A stretch of 64,000 nucleotides of DNA from contig NZ_JAHZSS010000019.1 in NCBI RefSeq assembly GCF_019457915.1, positions 1 through 64,000 on the forward strand, read 5' to 3'. A program made the translations under genes and the position numbers. The notes below the pieces were generated by a model that did no database searches, had not been told where the DNA came from, and was given only the letters and a program-made list of their open reading frames with translations. Origin of the DNA: Neiella holothuriorum. GTDB lineage: Bacteria; Pseudomonadota; Gammaproteobacteria; Enterobacterales; Neiellaceae. This document shows, piece after piece, positions 53,866 to 62,971 of the stretch; positions within the stretch are counted from its first letter, which is position 1, and each line of letters starts with the position of its first letter.

Positions 53866-56661
53866 TTAGTTAGCTGGGTCGTATGCCCAGTTGCCGCGCC
53901 AGTCGTTAGTGCCGTCAAATGCACCGATGTAGTCAGTTGAATCGAACCAGCTGTCCATAGCGCTTACGTCTTGACCTGAACCTAACAGAACAGTGTCAGT
54001 ACCAGCAGGCATGCCATCAGTCAGCGTCACTTCGTCAGTGCTGTTACCGTTTTGAGCTAAGAACCAAGCTTCAACGTCAACAGTACCCATTTCAGTGCCT
54101 TTGAAAGGTTCGTTACAGTCGATGATGCTGTTTTCAATCAACAGCGCACCGCTGTTCACGCCATCAACCAATGATGGGTAAGTACCGTCAAGCTCTAAAC
54201 ATTCGCCAGACTCAGTCTCAGACGTGTCGCCTTTACGGCCTTGAACCAGCAGGTTGTAGATTTCAGCTTCAGTAGCAACACGTAAGATGATGCCTTCGCC
54301 TTTGTCACCAGAAGCATTTTCGATATCAACACCAGGCTCGATAGTTACGTTAGCCAGAACAGGGTGAGACGTTGGCGTATCACCGTCACTCTTGTGGCTG
54401 TCGCCTTCAATACCGCGGTTTGCTTGGCCATCTTCATGCGTGATGTAAACGTGTTGAGCGTTACCTTGCCAACCGTTGGTCCAGTCGAGGCTGTCATCAA
54501 AGTTGTGCGTCAGGTAAACGTATTTCATGCTCACTGCACCCCCCCAGAACTCAACGCCGTCATCACCGTTGGCGTGAATTTGAATGTGGTCAACTTGAGT
54601 GCCTGAACCTACCGCTGCAAAGCTAATACCGTTCATTTCTTGGGTATCGTTCACTTTGAAGCCAGCGTACTTAACAACCACGTAGCTGATGGTACCGCTG
54701 CTATCAGTGTTGTCGTTGCCGCCGTATGCGTGGTCACCAACTTCGAATGAAGCGTCACAAGCATCTTTATCAGGGCAAGCATTGGTCAAACCGTTACCGA
54801 GCAGAACCAAACCACCCCACTGACCGCGCTCACCGTCAAGACCAGCGACAACGTCTTCTTGCGAAGTCATGGTAATTGGCATGTCGTCAGAGCCTTGCGC
54901 CATGATTTTAGAACCACGGTTAATCGCCAAGTAGCTGTCGCTTTCAGCAAAGATGTTAACGCCAGCTTGAATCGCCAGAGTTGTTGCATCTTCATTGTCG
55001 CCACCAACTAGAACCGCACCGCCAGCTAGCTTGTACAAAACGTTAGAGCCAGCCAACAAGGTCGTGTTCGTTAGTAGGTTACCTTCCAACGCACATACCA
55101 GCTCAACCGAGGAGTCTTCATAAAGGCCAGCTGTTGCATCTTCTTGAGTCGTGCCGACTGGGCAAGACGTCAATGGTTGCAGTGTTACTGTGTCATCGTC
55201 ACCGTCGTCGTGGATGGCAGTGGTCCAGTTTTCAGTCCAGTCAGTTGAACCGTCAAATGCACCAATGTATTCAGCGTCATCCAAACGAGAATCAGTGTTG
55301 CTCAGGTCAGCTTTACCACCCGTCAGGGCAATAGAGCTAGAAGTAGGCATGTAACCGTCAAGCGCAGAGGCACCAATGTAGTTACCTTCTTGCTCGGTGT
55401 ACCAAGCGTTTACGTCGAAGGCCAATGTGTTGTCTTCGTCTACGCTTTGATCTTTAGTTGGCTCAACACAGTCCAGCAGGCTGTGAGTGAACACTAGCTC
55501 GCCGTTTTGCGCGTTGATAACCGTGTTGTCACCGTCAATTTCCAAACACTCACCGGAGTCAGTGTCGCCTTTAACCAGGATGTTATAAGCGTTAACGGCA
55601 GTTGCTTTACGCAGGATGATACCTTCGGCATCGTCACCACCAGCATTGGTACCGTTGGCAACCAAAATAGTAACGTTAGATAGAGTTGGCATTGACTTAG
55701 GATCGGCATCAATGTCGCTGTTGCTATCTGCTTCGATACCACGGTTCGAGCCGTCATCTTTCTGCATGATCAGAACGTGTTGAGCAGAACCCTGCCAACC
55801 GTTGGTCCAGTCAAGCGAATCATCGAAGTTATTGGTCAACACAACGTTAGAGATTGAAACGTTACCGCCCCAGAACTCAACGCCATCATCGTTGTTTTCG
55901 TGTACTTGGATGTACTCAACTTCAGTACCTGCACCGACAGCGGCGAAGCTGATGCCGTTCATTTCTTGTGTGTCGTTGATTTTGAAACCACCGAACTCAA
56001 CGCGAACGTATTTCAACGTACCTGAATCGTCTTCAGAATCGTTACCGCCGTATGCGTGATCGCCAACTTCGAACGAAGCGTCACAAGCATCTAAATCTGG
56101 GCAGCTGTTAACTGGCGCATTACCTAGCAGTACCAAACCACCCCACTGACCCGCTTCGCCTTCTTGGCCAAGTGCAGCTTCAGTCGATGTAAATACGATT
56201 GGCGCATCTTCGGTACCAACCGCTTCAATTTTTGAGCCACGGCTAACAACTAAGTACGAACCGTCACCACCAATGATTTTGGTGCCCGGTAAAATGTTCA
56301 GCGTGACTGAATTTTCGTTATCGCCACCCACAACAACCGCGCCATCAAGTTGCCATACCACGTCGTTACCCAAGGTAATTTCGTCGCCGTCTTGGCCACC
56401 AGTGGTGTAGTTAGAAGCAGAAGCCTCTGATGGCAGCAGTGAGCCGCTAAGAGTCCAGACTTCCATTCCGTCCAGTTCTGTCAGGCTAGTGCTTTGCTCA
56501 GCGAAGCCGCCGTAAGCTTGCTCTGTTGTTGATTCAGATGGATCGGATGGGTCGGTAATTACAGTATCTTCACCAGTTTTAATGTTGATGTCGCCACCAC
56601 AACCAGCAAGGATCAACGCAGTAGAAATTGCGCCGAGCTTAAACAGGGTTTTGAGTTCCAT
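53866..56661 (-). CDS. Lipoprotein with two tandem copies of a beta-rich domain
   Basis: The protein of about 931 residues starts as a lipoprotein (ALILAGC, Cys21). It is made of two homologous halves of about 400 residues each. In each half the same blocks return in order: GSK(I)...A, GQWGGLVLLGNA, CP-x-x-DACDASFEVGDHAYGGND, SGT(L/I)-Y-V, NDTQEMNGISFAAVG, DGVEFWGG, NNFDDSLDWTNGWQG or HNFDDSLDWTNGWQG, and a late ECLE(I/L)DG. Four Cys per half are conserved and could form disulfides. This GxWGG/YGGN pattern is known from right-handed beta-helix-like outer-membrane proteins. No enzyme motif was seen. ATG 56661 was chosen since it gives a perfect lipoprotein signal; an upstream start would add 29 residues. 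It precedes the TonB receptor gene. Confidence 0.82.
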   Translation of the reverse strand: MELKTLFKLGAISTALILAGCGGDINIKTGEDTVITDPSDPSESTTEQAYGGFAEQSTSLTELDGMEVWTLSGSLLPSEASASNYTTGGQDGDEITLGNDVVWQLDGAVVVGGDNENSVTLNILPGTKIIGGDGSYLVVSRGSKIEAVGTEDAPIVFTSTEAALGQEGEAGQWGGLVLLGNAPVNSCPDLDACDASFEVGDHAYGGNDSEDDSGTLKYVRVEFGGFKINDTQEMNGISFAAVGAGTEVEYIQVHENNDDGVEFWGGNVSISNVVLTNNFDDSLDWTNGWQGSAQHVLIMQKDDGSNRGIEADSNSDIDADPKSMPTLSNVTILVANGTNAGGDDAEGIILRKATAVNAYNILVKGDTDSGECLEIDGDNTVINAQNGELVFTHSLLDCVEPTKDQSVDEDNTLAFDVNAWYTEQEGNYIGASALDGYMPTSSSIALTGGKADLSNTDSRLDDAEYIGAFDGSTDWTENWTTAIHDDGDDDTVTLQPLTSCPVGTTQEDATAGLYEDSSVELVCALEGNLLTNTTLLAGSNVLYKLAGGAVLVGGDNEDATTLAIQAGVNIFAESDSYLAINRGSKIMAQGSDDMPITMTSQEDVVAGLDGERGQWGGLVLLGNGLTNACPDKDACDASFEVGDHAYGGNDNTDSSGTISYVVVKYAGFKVNDTQEMNGISFAAVGSGTQVDHIQIHANGDDGVEFWGGAVSMKYVYLTHNFDDSLDWTNGWQGNAQHVYITHEDGQANRGIEGDSHKSDGDTPTSHPVLANVTIEPGVDIENASGDKGEGIILRVATEAEIYNLLVQGRKGDTSETESGECLELDGTYPSLVDGVNSGALLIENSIIDCNEPFKGTEMGTVDVEAWFLAQNGNSTDEVTLTDGMPAGTDTVLLGSGQDVSAMDSWFDSTDYIGAFDGTNDWRGNWAYDPAN

Positions 56662-57079
56662 TGTCTTGTCTTCTCCGAGGACGGAATTAATCGCATGTGA
56701 AATAAGCGTGAGCAAAGCTAAAGGCGAAAAATTACAAAAAGACTTCAACTAGATGAATGAAATATGTCTTATTCGTTGCACAAATGTTTCAACCCTTGTT
56801 TGGCGCGGCGTAGACCATAGGCAAGCCCCCTTCAAGAAAACACCAGTGGTCATAAAAAATTCACAACAACTAGAGAAAACCCTGTTTACCCCAACCAACA
56901 TTGTTTGATTTACATACAAACCCTCGAACAAAATCTAGCCACTCCTTGATGTTGCACAACAATCCTTCGCACCAACACCTATCAAGTAGATAGGTTTAAT
57001 CGATTTCTATTATCAAACTCTGGGTAACATACTGAGCTCAGTTACCTAATTACTGTCGAATTCCTGCTGGAGAACCACT
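56662..57079. other. Divergent intergenic region between the lipoprotein and peroxiredoxin genes
   Basis: It contains the OxyR-like site at 56979-57004 and must hold two divergent promoters. A start of the lipoprotein gene further upstream (to 56748) is possible but would spoil its signal peptide. No other gene or RNA was seen. Confidence 0.4.
56979..57004 (+). promoter_or_regulatory. Probable OxyR-binding site upstream of the peroxiredoxin gene
   Basis: CTAT-N7-ATAG-N7-CGAT follows the OxyR spacing pattern (ATAG-N7-CTAT repeated), with two tetramers exact and one with a single mismatch. The ATAG-g-t-tta-a-t-CGAT half also keeps the T and A at the expected inner positions. The fourth tetramer is not conserved. 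The site lies about 75 bases before the peroxiredoxin start. Confidence 0.6.
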
Positions 57080-57811
57080 ATGTTTGCTAATAAAGAAGGT
57101 CAACCCGTCCCGCAAGTCACCTTTCCAACTCGCCAAGGCGATGAGTGGGTTCATGTCACCACCGATGAAATATTTGCCAACAAAACAGTGATCGTATTTG
57201 CCTTGCCCGGTGCTTTCACGCCAACGTGTTCATCCACGCATTTACCGCGTTACAACGAGTTAGCCGAGGTATTTAAAGCCAGTGGTGTTGACGAGATTGT
57301 TTGCATGAGTGTGAACGACACCTTTGTGATGAACGCGTGGTTAGCCGATCAAGAAGCAGGAAACATTCGCGTGATCCCCGATGGCAATGGCGAGTTCGCT
57401 CAAGGCATGGGCTTACTGGTAGATAAATCAGAGCTGGGGTTTGGCAAACGCTCGTGGCGCTATTCCATGTTAGTGAAAAACGGCATCATCGAAAAAATGT
57501 TCATTGAGCCACAGAAACCAGGCGACCCGTTTGAAGTCTCCGATGCTGACACCATGTTGAGCTACATTGCGCCAAGCGCTAACAAACCTGATTCAGTCAG
57601 TATCATTTCGAAACCAGGCTGCCCATTTTGTGCCAAAGCTAAGCAAGCATTAATTGATGCCAGCATCCGCTACGAAGAAGTGATTTTGGGCACCGATGCA
57701 ACGTCCGTCAGCTTAAAAGCCATTACCGGCCGCAGTACCGTGCCACAGGTGTTTATTAACGGTAAGCACATTGGCGGCAGCGAAGAGCTGGACATCTACT
57801 TAGCCAAATAG
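57080..57811 (+). CDS. Peroxiredoxin-glutaredoxin fusion
   Basis: This 243-residue hybrid peroxidase reduces hydroperoxides with glutathione. The N-terminal part (about 1-160) is a Prx5-type peroxiredoxin with peroxidatic Cys in [14 protein letters not shown]. The C-terminal part (about 168-243) is a glutaredoxin with active site [11 protein letters not shown] and the cis-Pro [14 protein letters not shown]. The same fusion is known from Haemophilus and Neisseria. GGAG lies before the ATG. An OxyR-like site precedes the gene. The dehydrogenase-like flavoprotein gene downstream often accompanies this fusion. Confidence 0.95.
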   Translation: MFANKEGQPVPQVTFPTRQGDEWVHVTTDEIFANKTVIVFALPGAFTPTCSSTHLPRYNELAEVFKASGVDEIVCMSVNDTFVMNAWLADQEAGNIRVIPDGNGEFAQGMGLLVDKSELGFGKRSWRYSMLVKNGIIEKMFIEPQKPGDPFEVSDADTMLSYIAPSANKPDSVSIISKPGCPFCAKAKQALIDASIRYEEVILGTDATSVSLKAITGRSTVPQVFINGKHIGGSEELDIYLAK

Positions 57812-58004
57812 CCACAACTGAGTAACGCTCAACTGCAATGAGGTTTCACCACACAGCGAACGGCCACAGGCTCAGAATGAACTCCCCCCATGTTCATCCT
57901 GAGCCTGTTGCTGGATGTTTCATTGCTTGTTTGAGCAGCACAAGGGTTATCCCTTTTTCACATTTCGTTTTAAATGCTGCCATAACCTGGCGGCAGGAGT
58001 CATC

Positions 58005-59522
58005 ATGAAGCAATTAACCGTTGATGTTGCAGTCATTGGGGGCGGCACCGCTGGGCTATCCGCATACCAAGCAGCCAAACAACATACCGACCGAGTGGTT
58101 ATGATTGCAGGCGGCGTCTGCGGTACTACCGATAACCCCGTTGATTACACGCCATCAAAGTTGCTCATGGCGGCAGCACAAGCCGCTTACCATGCCCGCC
58201 ATAGCGAATCGTTTGGCGTCATCGTTGACGGTTCAGTACGCATTGATGGCAAGCAAGTGATGGCGCAAATCAAATCAGAACGTGATCGCGTTGTTGGCTT
58301 AGCTCAACAACAGCTCGAGGCTATTCCGGCAACCGATAAAATTTACGGCGCCGCTCAATTTATTGGCGAAAACTCACTGCAAATAGGCGCTCATACTCAA
58401 GTTCATGCTGCTCGTATTGTCATCGCCACGGGTTCAGCTTGGCCCTCTTCCAAGACTTGGCAAGATCTAGACGATCGATTGCTCACCAACGACGACCTAT
58501 TTAACTGGGATGATTTGCCAACATCGGTTGCGGTATTGGGTACTGATGCCATTGGCCTTGAGATCGCTCAAGCACTGCATCGATTAGATGTGACTGTGCA
58601 TGTATTCGGCGTTAGTGGCCAAATTGGTCCACTGACCGATCCTGATGTGATGCGCTATGCCCAGCAAACATTCGCTGATGAATTTCCGCTAATAGCTGAT
58701 GCTCAAATAGAGTCCATGACACGCCAAGGCGATCAGGTGATCATCCGTTACATGGATGATCACCTGCAATCACAAACCATTCGCGTCGACTATGTTATTG
58801 CTGCCACCGACGCGCCCCCAGCTATAGAACAATTAGGCTTAGAGCGCTTGAATCTGGCGCTGGATGACCGCAATGTGCCGATTGCCAATCCACGCACGAT
58901 GCAAACATCGAAACCACATATTTTTATTGCCGGCGATGCCAGCAGCCAGCAGCCGCTATTACATGACGCTGAAGACCAAGGCCGTATTGCAGGCGACAAT
59001 GCAGGTCGTTGGCCCAACTTGCAGACGAAGGAGCACTCAAGCCCTATCAGCGTGGTGCTCACTGAGCCGCAAATCGCCATGATTGGAATTAGCTTCCAAC
59101 AAGCGAGTGAGCGCCTTAGCCCTTGCGATTGCCTAATTCAAGGTGAAGTGAACTTTGAACAGCCAGGTCGACACCAGCTTAGGTTGAACAACAAAGGGCG
59201 ACTTAACGTGTATGCCGAACAAGGCACGGGCTTGTTTGTTGGCGCTGAAATGGTGGGCCCAGCTGCTGAGCATGTGGCGCACTTACTTGCGTGGGCGCAC
59301 CACCAAAAAATGACGATTCTGCAAATGCTCGATATGCCGTGCTACCACCCAGATATTGAAGAAGCGGTGCGCGCAGTGCTACGTGATGTTGCCGCCAAAC
59401 TCGATATCAGCAGTGACTGTGCTCTTAGTGATGGTGATCTAAGCGCTGGCCCTTTAAACAATGGTCCTTTAAACAATGGCCCTCTAAGCAATGCCCCGCT
59501 AAGCACAGGTGATCTGGGCTGA
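58005..59522 (+). CDS. Dihydrolipoamide-dehydrogenase-like flavoprotein lacking the redox disulfide
   Basis: The 505-residue protein has the fold of class I pyridine nucleotide-disulfide oxidoreductases: FAD motif VAVIGGGTAGLSAYQAA, NAD motif VAVLGTDAIGLEIAQAL, second FAD motif IFIAGDASSQ, and a dimerisation domain with the His-Glu pair in YHPDIEEAVR. Relatives have GTTC-x4-C-x-PSK at the active site; here it reads GTTDNPVDYTPSK, so both redox cysteines are replaced (Asp43 and Tyr48) while the flanking residues align without gaps. A single Cys39 lies four residues earlier. The C-terminus adds an approximately 35-residue tail of pentapeptide repeats. The start has AGGAG 8 bases upstream. Disulfide reductase activity is unlikely; another flavin-dependent role is possible. 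Confidence 0.85.
   Translation: MKQLTVDVAVIGGGTAGLSAYQAAKQHTDRVVMIAGGVCGTTDNPVDYTPSKLLMAAAQAAYHARHSESFGVIVDGSVRIDGKQVMAQIKSERDRVVGLAQQQLEAIPATDKIYGAAQFIGENSLQIGAHTQVHAARIVIATGSAWPSSKTWQDLDDRLLTNDDLFNWDDLPTSVAVLGTDAIGLEIAQALHRLDVTVHVFGVSGQIGPLTDPDVMRYAQQTFADEFPLIADAQIESMTRQGDQVIIRYMDDHLQSQTIRVDYVIAATDAPPAIEQLGLERLNLALDDRNVPIANPRTMQTSKPHIFIAGDASSQQPLLHDAEDQGRIAGDNAGRWPNLQTKEHSSPISVVLTEPQIAMIGISFQQASERLSPCDCLIQGEVNFEQPGRHQLRLNNKGRLNVYAEQGTGLFVGAEMVGPAAEHVAHLLAWAHHQKMTILQMLDMPCYHPDIEEAVRAVLRDVAAKLDISSDCALSDGDLSAGPLNNGPLNNGPLSNAPLSTGDLG
59418..59519 (+). repeat. 15-base tandem repeat encoding pentapeptides
   Basis: Nearly seven units of 15 bases, the clearest being GGCCCTTTAAACAAT, GGTCCTTTAAACAAT and GGCCCTCTAAGCAAT, end the flavoprotein gene. 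They code for units like PLNNG and PLSNA. Near-identity of adjacent units suggests recent slippage or duplication. Confidence 0.85.
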
Positions 59523-60021
59523 ATGACGTATCAGGTGCTAGGCATTGGTTAAACAGCCATAGCGCCTGAGGTTAAAGGCACGGCAGTAGCCGTCACAAAC
59601 ATGCTGTCGGAGCCTCAAAAAAACGCTCAAAATGGGTAAAGCAGTGACGTGACCAAAGCTCTCTTCGTCTCAAGTTATCGATTCCTCGAAACCTCAAAAT
59701 CTCTAACACTTTTGGGTGGCTGATGTTTAAGGCACCGCGACAACAATCAACAGCTGCCGTTATTTTATTGACGCGCCAGCGCCATAATTCATGGCCAAAC
59801 TCACAACTTTAAACACCTTAAAAACTGCCCTGCAACCCACCCAAAACCCCCTGTTAACAAGTGAGCGAAAAAACGTAAATTCACTTTTAAAGTAGAAACT
59901 AATCGCGTAGAAAGTGTCTAATTTATTAGCTCGAAATAGCGGCTTATGAATGGCTCAATCCGTCATTAGCCTATCGCCAATATGTTTAAATTGGCTCACT
60001 GCAACAAGAGGTACAGTGGCA
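59523..60021. other. Intergenic stretch, nothing recognised
   Basis: Almost 500 bases without a supported gene. An in-frame ATG at 59950 could extend the following gene by 24 codons but lacks a ribosome-binding sequence. No terminator with a U-run, no RNA and no repeat was seen. Confidence 0.4.
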
Positions 60022-60390
60022 ATGTCCCGGTACAATACCGCAATCGGCAATTTTCAATTGCATGAGGGTGTACTGGAATGGAATCCCGTTGATTCACTTG
60101 AGTTGAATCTAGACGCCCATCAACTTTTAAATAAAGCGCTGGATGCATTTAATACCCCAGCCAAGTTGCTAATCGCATGGCGTGATGACACCCATTTTGA
60201 ATTATCTGGTGTTCGTTTGTTAGCTGATGGCTATGATCTCAGCGCGATCGCGTTTTATGCGCAAGAGCGATACAGCCAACTCGCCGCCGAAGCCATTGCT
60301 GAAATTCAGCAAATCGCTTATCCAGAACGCAATATTCGTGTCTTGCCTGATCGCGAAGCGGCTCGCTCCTGGCTGCAGTCGATTAGCTAG
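60022..60390 (+). CDS. Hypothetical protein, SpoIIAA/STAS-like
   Basis: A cytoplasmic protein of about 122 residues with alternating beta and alpha segments and no membrane part. The ending RNIRVLPDREAARSWLQ resembles the C-terminus of small SpoIIAA-like (STAS) proteins. The overall pattern (GVLEWNPVDSLEL, AKLLIAWRDDTHFELSGVRLLADG) fits only loosely, so the family call is tentative. ATG 60022 was preferred because AAGAGGT lies about 11 bases upstream; ATG 59950 is the alternative. The function is unknown. Confidence 0.6.
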   Translation: MSRYNTAIGNFQLHEGVLEWNPVDSLELNLDAHQLLNKALDAFNTPAKLLIAWRDDTHFELSGVRLLADGYDLSAIAFYAQERYSQLAAEAIAEIQQIAYPERNIRVLPDREAARSWLQSIS

Positions 60391-60449
60391 GTATTTTTTG
60401 CATTGCTGGTGTAAAGTCGGCGAAGTTTTCCATCAATGCAGCTCTATCA

Positions 60450-60878
60450 ATGGCGCTATTTGGATTATTTTGGACCAGTTTGCTGGCCGCCACTTTATTG
60501 CCTGGCGGCTCGGAAGCAGCGCTGTTACTAGCGTGGCAACAACAATGGGCAGAGCCTGCAATGCTGTTACTTGCAGCAACCGCGGGTAATACCATAGGCG
60601 GGCTGATTACATTCTGGATGGGCAGCCAGGCGCGTCGATTAAAGTCACTTGATGAGTTGCAGTCCAGCCTTTCTGAGCGTCAGCAAAACTGGGTGAACTG
60701 GCTTCATCGGTTTGGCCATTGGGGCTTAATACTGAGCTGGACACCGATCATAGGTGATTTGCTGTGTTTAGCTGGCGGCTGGCTTCGCTTTAATCCTTGG
60801 TTTAGTGCTGTGGCCATGTTGATCGGTAAAGCGTTGCGCTACCTGTTTGTATTATGGGCGGCAAGCCATTTGACCTAA
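60450..60878 (+). CDS. YqaA-like (DedA-related) membrane protein
   Basis: The 142-residue inner-membrane protein has features of the YqaA/SNARE-associated family: LLPGGSEAALLLAW near the N-terminus, ATAGNTIGGLITFWMG, and a re-entrant RFGHWGLILSWTPIIGDLLCLAGGWLR. These are small relatives of DedA proteins; the transport role is unknown. It lies 59 bases after the STAS-like gene, same direction. Confidence 0.85.
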   Translation: MALFGLFWTSLLAATLLPGGSEAALLLAWQQQWAEPAMLLLAATAGNTIGGLITFWMGSQARRLKSLDELQSSLSERQQNWVNWLHRFGHWGLILSWTPIIGDLLCLAGGWLRFNPWFSAVAMLIGKALRYLFVLWAASHLT

Positions 60879-60946
60879 GCTGCCGCTTGCAATTCCACTC
60901 GCAACGGGTAACTTAGCTGGCTACACCTTCAACTCAAAAGATATCT

Positions 60947-61354
60947 ATGACTGCCGTATCAGGACGATGTATCGCAGCCCTGCCCTTTCTGTTGTTATTG
61001 GCTGCTTGCTCTAGCAACGACAAGCCAGATCCGTACGAAATTGTTAGTACCCTTGCCATCGACGCCCAAGCCACACCGCTTAGCTTTCGCTATCAAGCAG
61101 ATTTGACGCCTCGGCAACAACAACGAGAAGAGGGCAAACGCCAGCGCAGCCGGCATGAAGCCATTTTACCCCCGGAAGAGCCATACAAGCTGAGTGAGCC
61201 CAGCAATGCCGAGATATTGCGTGAACATACCGCATTAAACGACATGGAACGGCTACTGCAAGAAAATGCGTTATGCCCCAAGCGATACGCCGTTGATAGT
61301 GTGAAGCACTATAAACAGCGCGTTGAAATCAAAGGCCACTGCTTAACCGACTGA
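60947..61354 (+). CDS. Small hypothetical lipoprotein
   Basis: The 135-residue protein has a lipoprotein signal with lipobox LAAC (Cys21). The mature part is hydrophilic and charged, with an Arg/Gln/Glu-rich centre (about 60-80) and two more Cys near the end (about 114 and 132) that may form a disulfide. No family recognised. Convergent with the MAPEG gene, 22 bases between. Confidence 0.68.
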   Translation: MTAVSGRCIAALPFLLLLAACSSNDKPDPYEIVSTLAIDAQATPLSFRYQADLTPRQQQREEGKRQRSRHEAILPPEEPYKLSEPSNAEILREHTALNDMERLLQENALCPKRYAVDSVKHYKQRVEIKGHCLTD

Positions 61355-61376
61355 AACAGCCGGCTGAAGTAACCAC

Positions 61377-61772
61377 TTAAGGCCACCACAATAATTTTGC
61401 GCTGAGCAACAACAAGCTAGCAGAGGCAATAAGCAATACTGCTAAGCTAACAATGGCTCCAAACATGCGGCCTTTGCTTGAGCCGCTGGTTTGCGACAAG
61501 CCCAGCGCATGCAGCACCCGACCAACAAACAGCGCACTGCCTAAACCGAATAGCAACATTGCAGGCGCTTGCAGCCATTCCAATGCCGCTAAGATCAGCA
61601 AGGTCATCGGCACATACTCGAGGAAGTTGCCCTGCACCCGAATAGCACGTTGTAGTGAATCGACATCGCCATCACCAAAAACGACCCGATGAGCCATTCG
61701 CTGGCGGATCACTGCTATTGATAGAATCAACAACAGCAGGCCGTGAAGCGCAATAAAGAATCCTGCAATCAT
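61377..61772 (-). CDS. MAPEG family membrane protein
   Basis: The 131-residue protein has four hydrophobic helices and the MAPEG pattern VQGNFLEYVPMTLLILAALEWLQ (the Arg/Asn/E-P region) and LGSALFVGRVLHALGL. Bacterial members are uncharacterised relatives of microsomal glutathione transferases. It lies 19 bases downstream of hemH, so the two are probably co-transcribed. Confidence 0.88.
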   Translation of the reverse strand: MIAGFFIALHGLLLLILSIAVIRQRMAHRVVFGDGDVDSLQRAIRVQGNFLEYVPMTLLILAALEWLQAPAMLLFGLGSALFVGRVLHALGLSQTSGSSKGRMFGAIVSLAVLLIASASLLLLSAKLLWWP

Positions 61773-61791
61773 GATTTGTCCTGAACGGCTG

Positions 61792-62787
61792 CTACCAGCC
61801 TGTTAATTGGTCGGCCACCAGTTGCGCCAATAGTTTGATATGGCAAGGTGACTCATTTAACGCGTGTATGTATTGGTAGCGCTCGCCACCTGCGTCCATA
61901 AACACGTCCCGATTTTCTACTGCAATTTCTTCCAATGTTTCTAAACAATCCGCGGCAAAAGCCGGACACATAATATCCAGCGATTTGACCCCTTGCTTGG
62001 GTAATTGTTCGAGAGTTTCATCGGTATAAGGTTGCAACCACGGCTCTTTGCCAAAGCGAGATTGATAAGTCAGTTGCCATTGATCATCCGCGAGACCCAG
62101 AGCATCAGCCACGCCTTTAGCGGTAGCTTCACAATGTGTTGGGTATGGGTCGCCAAGCCGAGCGTAGCGCTGTGGAATACCATGAAATGACATCAATAAT
62201 TTGTCGGCCTGACCATGTTGCTGCCAGTGACTCTTGACCGAGCCGGCGAGCGCATTGATATAAAGCGGATGTTGATAATAGTCATGCACCATTCGCACTT
62301 CCGGTACATGGCGAATGTCAGCTAAAGCTTTCGCAACAGCATCCAGCACAGAGCCTGTTGTTGTTGCGGAATACTGAGGATATAGCGGCAATACCACGAT
62401 TCGTTTGACCCCAGCTTGTTGCAACTTCTCAATACCTGCGGGGATCGAGGGGTTGCCATAGGTCATCGCCAGTTCAACGGGGATCTCACCACCAACGATA
62501 AATTCCAATTTTTCTTGCAAGCTTTTAGCCTGAGCTAGGCCAATTCGGCGCAGTGGCGAGTCATCTTGCCAAATCGTTTGATACGCATGCGCTACTTTTG
62601 GGCTGCGCGTTGGCAAAATAATACCGTTTAACAAAGGCCACCAGAGCACTCGTGGCAAATCCACCACCCGCCGATCCGATAAGAATTGCTTGAGGTAGCG
62701 TCGCACGGCTTTGGGCGTGGGTTCATCCGGTGTTCCAAGATTCACCAGCAGCACGCCATATTGTTCGGTTGTTCGTTGTAGTTCCAT
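61792..62787 (-). CDS. hemH: Ferrochelatase
   Basis: The 331-residue enzyme inserts iron into protoporphyrin IX, the last step of haem synthesis. The N-terminus GVLLVNLGTPDEPTPKAVRRYLKQFLSDRRVVD is typical, the active-site His lies in LLMSFHGIPQRY, and LDIMCPAFAADCLETLEEI is the C-terminal motif. The CPAF..DCLETLEE cysteines occur in the form found in gammaproteobacteria without a [2Fe-2S] cluster tail. ATG 62787 was chosen; a TTG 18 bases upstream is less likely. It is divergent from the peptidase gene. Confidence 0.96.
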   Translation of the reverse strand: MELQRTTEQYGVLLVNLGTPDEPTPKAVRRYLKQFLSDRRVVDLPRVLWWPLLNGIILPTRSPKVAHAYQTIWQDDSPLRRIGLAQAKSLQEKLEFIVGGEIPVELAMTYGNPSIPAGIEKLQQAGVKRIVVLPLYPQYSATTTGSVLDAVAKALADIRHVPEVRMVHDYYQHPLYINALAGSVKSHWQQHGQADKLLMSFHGIPQRYARLGDPYPTHCEATAKGVADALGLADDQWQLTYQSRFGKEPWLQPYTDETLEQLPKQGVKSLDIMCPAFAADCLETLEEIAVENRDVFMDAGGERYQYIHALNESPCHIKLLAQLVADQLTGW

Positions 62788-62971
62788 GGTGGTGTACTTC
62801 TCCAAGTAGATTCTGACAGTCTACGGGATTTAACTGCTTTCGGACCAGCTTGAATTATCTATAACCTGATAATGTTAGTGGTTAATTTCACAATTTAGGC
62901 GTTGCAATTTGTCCGCCTATCATTACTTAGTTAGAGTCAAAAAATAACAAAATAGTTCAAGGACATGAACA

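Noticed and set aside
59418-59519. CRISPR-like array
   Set aside because: The 15-base units are directly adjacent with no spacers and stay in frame with the flavoprotein gene; it is a coding tandem repeat.
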